This document shows positions 44,641 through 49,026 of a stretch of DNA of 49,026 nucleotides, in pieces. The stretch covers positions 138,764,465 through 138,813,490 of the forward strand of contig JBOZIK010000001.1 in assembly GCA_051453625.1 (NCBI GenBank). The letters are read 5' to 3'. Below the pieces are notes generated by a model, which was not told where the DNA came from, did no database searches, and saw only the letters and a list, made by a program, of their open reading frames with translations. This DNA is from Welwitschia mirabilis. Its lineage: Eukaryota > Gnetophyta > Gnetopsida > Welwitschiales. The first letter of the stretch is position 1. Every line of letters starts with the position of its first letter. The translations under genes were made by a program, and so were the position numbers.

Positions 44641-44911
44641 ATATTCCAANNNNNNNNNNNNNNNNNNNNNNNNNNNNNNNNNNNNNNNNNNNNNNNNNNN
44701 NNNNNNNNNNNNNNNNNNNNNNNNNNNNNNNNNNNNNNNNNNNNNNNNNNNNNNNNNNNNNNNNNNNNNNNNNNNNNNNNNNNNNNNNNNNNNNNNNNNN
44801 NNNNNNNNNNNNNNNNNNNNNNNNNNNNNNNNNNNNNNNNNNNNNNNNNNNNNNNNNNNNNNNNNNNNNNNNNNNNNNNNNNNNNNNNNNNNNNNNNNNN
44901 NNNNNNNNNNN

Positions 44912-45598
44912 TTAATCTTCCCCTTCTTGAGGTAAATAAGTAAGTTCTTTCTTATTCCAAGTTTTTTAAAGACTTATGCACTTATAAAATAAAGATCCAA
45001 TCTTCTAAAGTAATAGTTAATCTTATCACATCTACTACTTGTATTTACAATAAAAAATCAATGTGAAATATGATAACCCTAGACCACTATCCCTATTACT
45101 ATTTGTGACCATATTATTAATAAAACCTTATTGGACTTAGAAGTTGGAGTTAACCTTATTTTAGAATCTATTTTTCATGCCTTAGGATTTAACCATGTTG
45201 ATCCCCTTNNNNNNNNNNNNNNNNNNNNNNNNNNNNNNNNNNNNNNNNNNNNNNNNNNNNNNNNNNNNNNNNNNNNNNNNNNNNNNNNNNNNNNNNNNNN
45301 NNNNNNNNCATGCCTCAGGATTTAACCATGTTGATCCCCTTATGTAATTATTTCTATAGTGGATGAAATGTTGGTTAAACCTTCTAGAATTTTAAAATAT
45401 ATCTTAATCCAAATTAATAAAGTAGTTTATCCTATTAACTTAATTATTCTTAAAGTTCTCATGGATTCCATTAGTTCTTCTATTAATTTTTATAAACCTT
45501 GGCTTGCTACAGTAGATGCAAAAATTAATTGTAGACCTGATGCATTAAAAATTATCTTATGCAATATTTTCATTATCTTGAATGTATTTTATAATTAA
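44912..45598 (+). pseudogene. Athila-like protease remnant
   Basis: The plus strand 45127-45208 reads TLLDLEVGVNLILESIFHAL and GFNHVDPL. The usual D-L/T-G active site reads D-L-E here (GGA to GAA), with the Asp kept. A 100-N gap (45209-45308) is flanked by a 33-base repeat with one difference (45176-45208 and 45309-45341). Then 45359-45598 reads VDEMLVKPSRILKYILIQIN and KVVYPINLIILKVLMDS. It continues with FYKPWLATVDAKINCRPDAL, the GRPWLATA-type end of the protease domain. It is not an independent gene. Confidence 0.75.
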
Positions 45599-45634
45599 AA
45601 GAAAAAGGTTATTAAATAAAATGAACATTTACCT

Positions 45635-46740
45635 ATGCCTGAAAGTCAACCTGTAAGTGATGAATTATTTTTTATTTTAAATGATATTCTTTGTTTGGAT
45701 GGAAAATATGAATTACTTATTATATCTTATTTAGATCCAAATGAAATTGCTATTCCTATAAAATGTCTTCATTTTGATGATTTTAATTATGTTTTTAAAG
45801 AGATAAAAATAAATGTTCCTTTGAATGAAGTATTTATGGATAATAGTATTGCTAATAATGAATTAAAACCTCTACCTGATCATTTAAAGTATACCTTTCT
45901 AGGTAGTAATCAATCTAAATCTTTTATCATTAGAGCTCATCTTACTCCTCCTCAAGAAAAAGAGCTTATGAGATTATTACTTGAACATTCTCTATCTTTT
46001 GCTTAATCTTATCATGATTTGGCATTCATCCTTCTATTTTTTATTCTTGTATTTAATTAGAACCTGATATCAATCCTGTTCATCATAACCTTAGCTAAAT
46101 CCAAATCTTAGGAATATTATTAAAGAAGAGATTGCAAATAGTGAATGGATAAGTCCTTTACAGGTTGTCCCAAAGAAGAATTATAAATGAAGAATTTGTG
46201 TCGATTTTCATGCTCTTAATAATCATACTAAGAAAGATCATTTTTCTACTTCTTTTATTAATTTAATTCTTGATAAAATTTTTGACCATCATTATTATTG
46301 GCTTCTGGATGGATATAATGGTTATAATCAAACTTCTATAGCTTTAGAAGATTAAAAAAAAACCACTTTTACTTGTCCCTTTAGAAATTTTACCTATTGT
46401 CATATGCGTTTTGGTTTATGTAATGCTTCTAAGACTTTTTATAGGTGTATAACTAGTATTTTTACTAAATTTATTGATGAATTTTTAGAAATATTTAGGG
46501 ATGATTTTTATATCTATGGTGATTCTTTTGATTAGACAATACATCATTTAAAGTTAATCTTAAATCATTGTATTAACATAATCTTAAACCTAGTTGGAAG
46601 AAACGTCATTTCATGGTTACTAGAGACATTGGTCTTAGCCATATTATTTCTAAATAAGAAATAGAAGTAGATCCTACTAAGATTAATATCATTCATTCTC
46701 TTCTTACTTATACTTCTGTTAAAGATATAAGATCTTATTA
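45635..46740 (+). pseudogene. Athila-like reverse transcriptase remnant
   Basis: The frame 45635-46006 holds the pre-RT linker ending in NELKPLPDHLKYTFLGSNQS, FIIRAHLTPPQEKELMRLLL and EHSLSFA. RT follows: WISPLQVVPKK-like near 46150-46175, ICVDFHALNNHTKKDHFSTS near 46195-46255, and a YYWLLDGYNGYNQTSIALED block near 46293-46352. KKTTFTCPFRNFTYCHMRF and GLCNASKTFYRC follow near 46357-46448, then an F-R-D-D active-site box (Athila usually FMDD) at 46494-46505. An IYGDSFD segment and HFMVT-type block follow. Catalytic Asp residues are retained, but stops and frameshifts are present. Confidence 0.9.
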
Positions 46741-47280
46741 GGGCATGCTAGTTTTTATCATCGTTTCATTCCATCTTTTAGTTCTCTTAGTAAACATTTG
46801 ACTAAATTGCTTTTGAAAGATGTATCTTTTTCTTGGATACTTGAGTATGAACTTGCATTTTAAAAACTTAAAAATCTTCTGTCATCTTTACTTATGCTTA
46901 AATCTCCTAATTGATATTATCTTTTTGAAGTTATGATTAATGCAAGGAATTTTGTAGTAGATGCATCCTTAAGTCAAACTCTTGAGCATAAACCCTTAGT
47001 TATTTCCTATGATAGTAAGACCTTACATGATGTTCAGCTTAATTATTCCACTACTGAAAAGGAGATGTTAGCTATAATCTTTACTCTTGAAAAATTTTGC
47101 CATTATCTTGTTAGTTATCTTATCATTATCTTTACGGATCATGTCACTTTTAAAATGTATTCTAAATAAGCCCCTAACTAAATCTCATCTTATGTGTTAT
47201 GCTTTGCTTATGCAAGCATTTGATATTATAATAAAGATAGGTTAGGAAAGAAAAACTTAGTTATCGATCATTTATTTTTT
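46740..47280 (+). pseudogene. Athila-like RNase H remnant
   Basis: After a GFYRRF-like block near 46750-46790 and an FSWILEYELAFxKLKNLL block near 46830-46880, the frame 46933-47169 reads MINARNFVVDASLSQTLEHK. It continues PLVISYDSKTLHDVQLNYST, TEKEMLAIIFTLEKF and HYLVSYLIIIFTDHVTFKM. The catalytic set D (VVDAS), E (TTEKEML) and D (FTDH) is kept. The segment between VDAS and the LVISY strand is a few residues shorter than in family members. An RL..W.LLMQ.FDI.I end is visible at 47180-47235 with stops. Confidence 0.85.
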
Positions 47281-47339
47281 CTTTCTGTGCCTATTAATTC
47301 ATCTAAAATTAATTAAAATTTTTCTTATAAAAATTTATT

Positions 47340-48580
47340 TATTGTGAATGTTTTGCCTTGGTATGTTGATATTGCACATTTTAAATCTTATGATAAACTT
47401 CCTAGTAACATGTCTTCTTATGATCAAAAGAAAATTCTATCTCAATGAAATAAATTTCTTTGAGAATCACCTCTTTTATTTAAATATTATGCTAACCAAG
47501 TCTTTTAAAGGAGTGTATTTGAGAATGAAATTATTAGTATATTAGAATTTTGTCATAATGATGTTTGTAGTTGTCATTTTAGTGAGAAGAAACCTACATC
47601 TATTTAAATGCTAGATTCTTTTGGCCTACTCTTTTTAAAGATGCTAATGAATTTTGTAAATTATGTGATTAATACCAAAGAATGGGTATAATCAGTAGGA
47701 GAAGAAAAATGCCTCTTGTACCTATCATTCTTTGTGAACCTTTTGATGTTTGAAGTATTGATTTAATTGGATCATTTCCACCCTACTTTGGTAATGTCCA
47801 TATTCTTGTTTGTGTCAATTATGTTTCTAAATGGATAGAAGCCAGAGCTTGTGTAGATTGTGATGCTAAGACTATTGTTATATTTTTAAAAGATTATGTT
47901 ATTTCCCATTTTGTTCATCCTAAGATAATCATTATGATCAAGGAGTCCATTTTTGTAATAAGATCTTTAGAAATCCTATGCTTAAATGTGGTATTACTCA
48001 TAAAGTAGTTACTACATATCATCCTAAAACCAATGGCTAAACTAAAATAACTAACCATGAGATTATTAGAATTCTTCAAAAAAAAAGTTAGTGCTAATAG
48101 AAAATATTGGTTACTAAAATTATCTGATGTATTATGGGCTTATCATATAGCTTTTAAAACTTCCATTGGCGTGATTCCTTTTAAACATATTTATGGAAAG
48201 CATGTTTTCTTCCTATTAAAATAGAACATCAAGCTTTTGCTGCTATTTGTAAATTTAATCTTGATTTTGAAAAATGTACTAAACAAAGATTAGATCAATT
48301 AAAGAATTAGATGGGATAAGATCAAGTGCTTATAATAACAAGTTCTTAGTAAAAAACTAATGAAATATTATCATAATCAAATGATTCTTAAGAAAACATT
48401 TCATATAGGTGATAAAGTTTTACTTTTTTATTCTTGTTTTCATTTATTTCTTAAAAAGTTAAAATCTAAATGGGAAGGTCCATTTGTTTTTATTCATGAT
48501 TTTCCTTTTGGGACTATTAACAATAAAGATCCTAAAACTAGTCATGTTCTATAAGTAAATGATTCTAAACTCAATTAAGT
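47340..48580 (+). pseudogene. Athila-like integrase remnant
   Basis: Landmarks in order: PWYVDIAHFKSYDKLPSN near 47355-47410, and FCHNDVCSCHFSEKKP at 47550-47600 (the HHCC His pair). Next come EFCKLCD near 47650-47670 (CxxC intact), RRKMPLVPIILCEPFDV and SIDLIGSFPPYFGNVHILVC near 47757-47818, and NYVSKWIEARACVDCDAKT near 47818-47875. GVHFCNKIFRNPMLKCGITH and KVVTTYHPKTNG lie near 47940-48040. The E-bearing ITNHEIIRILQKK is near 48048-48088, and KIEHQAFAAICKFNLDF near 48220-48270. The open frame 48360-48554 contains HIGDKVLLFYSCFHLFLKKL and KSKWEGPFVFIHDFPFGTI. The core is DDE-type; the second Asp is in a decayed block. Confidence 0.85.
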
Positions 48581-49026
48581 TAATTAATGATCAAAATTTA
48601 AATGGGGTTGGCATCTAGTTTAATTTATATTTTGGATGTAAATTTGAAAAAATGTTTAAAAAAGACCAAAAGATGGAAAAAGTTTATTTTATTTTCTTGG
48701 TTTCCTTAAATCTTTTAAAATATGGGTATTTTTCAGATGATGAAATAAGAGCTACGCATCTCATGTAATCGCATTCAGAAGGGTTAAAAGCTTTGGAAAG
48801 GACTTACTTCTATTTATTTTCCAAAAAGTATTAATCTAAAAATATTTTTATCTTTTTTTTTTAGTTTTCTTTTATCTTTTTTCTCTTAATAAATTGTGAC
48901 TAAGTTTGGGGTTATAACTAGTTGTTTATTAATTTTAAAACCTCCATATTTATTAATATTTTGTATTTAATGCTTTATCAATTTTTATATGATAGTGTAT
49001 GTATTTCATATGTGAAATCTATGAGA
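48581..49026 (+). other. Post-integrase region with PPT-like motif
   Basis: AT-rich, non-coding after the integrase end. CTAAGTTTGGGGTT at 48900-48913 resembles the G-rich tract (AAGTTTGGGG) commonly found downstream of INT in Athila-type elements and may be the PPT. The following 110 bases would then be the start of the 3' LTR, but I find no matching copy upstream to confirm it. Confidence 0.35.

Larger units (their letters stand above)
43440..49026 (+). mobile_element. Athila-like Ty3/gypsy element, internal region
   Basis: Plus-strand gag, protease, RT, RNase H and integrase remnants follow in canonical Ty3/gypsy order. The RT, RNase H and INT motifs fit the Athila lineage best: LKPLP.HLKY, the DHF...INL, FGLCNA, QLNYSTTEKE and KSKWEGPF blocks. 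Two large N gaps (44650-44911, 45209-45308) remove parts of gag and PR. The 3' LTR is not visible inside the window. Confidence 0.8.

Noticed and set aside
1-49026. Fungal or prokaryotic origin (RIP-like pattern, many small frames)
   Set aside because: All recognisable elements are plant families (DUF4283/zf-RVT L1, Athila/Tat-like gypsy). No bacterial operons or Shine-Dalgarno-led genes are seen.
1-49026. CRISPR arrays, tRNA or rRNA genes
   Set aside because: No spaced direct-repeat array was found. The only tRNA-like sequence is the SINE head at 37.7 kb.

Overview
This window looks like repeat-rich nuclear DNA from a seed plant with a large, AT-rich genome. Every protein remnant I can recognise belongs to a plant transposable-element family: L1-type LINEs with a DUF4283-like ORF1 and a zf-RVT tail, Athila/Tat-like Ty3/gypsy elements, a Ty1/copia RNase H end, and a tRNA-headed SINE. 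I found no intact host gene and no tRNA, rRNA or CRISPR array. All coding regions are broken by in-frame stops and frameshifts, so CDS-like entries are called pseudogenes. I do not name a species.

Layout. 0-1.3 kb: LTR-like or promoter-like sequence with two short tandem repeats. 1.8-3.05 kb: 3' part of a LINE ORF2. 4.8-8.9 kb: a second LINE (LINE-A: ORF1 zinc knuckles, endonuclease, RT, connection region). 9.7-16.74 kb: a third, better preserved LINE (LINE-B) with ORF1, a full ORF2, a reading-frame extension beyond the usual end that leads to a J-domain (DnaJ) remnant, then a 3' UTR and poly(A) tail. 18.5-19.6 kb: a plus-strand Ty3/gypsy RT fragment. 20.1-34.14 kb: a roughly 14 kb minus-strand Ty3/gypsy element with both LTRs, a PPT, gag-PR-RT-RH-INT in order, and an unusual coiled-coil accessory reading frame next to the 3' LTR. 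37.5-37.8 kb: a minus-strand SINE with target-site duplications. 38.3-39.7 kb: a third fragment of the same LTR and a copia 3' end. 43.4-49 kb: a plus-strand Athila-like pol that runs off the window.

Decay. Stops mostly look like Q or W codons turned into TAA/TAG/TGA. The diagnostic changes in RT active sites, zinc knuckles and LTR termini are mainly TpG to TpA (CpA to TpA on the other strand). Cys to Tyr changes occur in all five zinc knuckles found.

Assembly. There are about 20 runs of N, several exactly 100 or 10 long. At least six are flanked by near-identical sequence on both sides, which suggests overlapping contig ends or two haplotypes that were not merged. Open frames built mostly of N are not genes.

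Most notable candidates: (1) the J-domain extension between LINE-B ORF2 and its poly(A) tail; (2) the coiled-coil accessory frame of the 14 kb gypsy element; (3) the TpG to TpA decay signature; (4) the SINE with a duplicated body.
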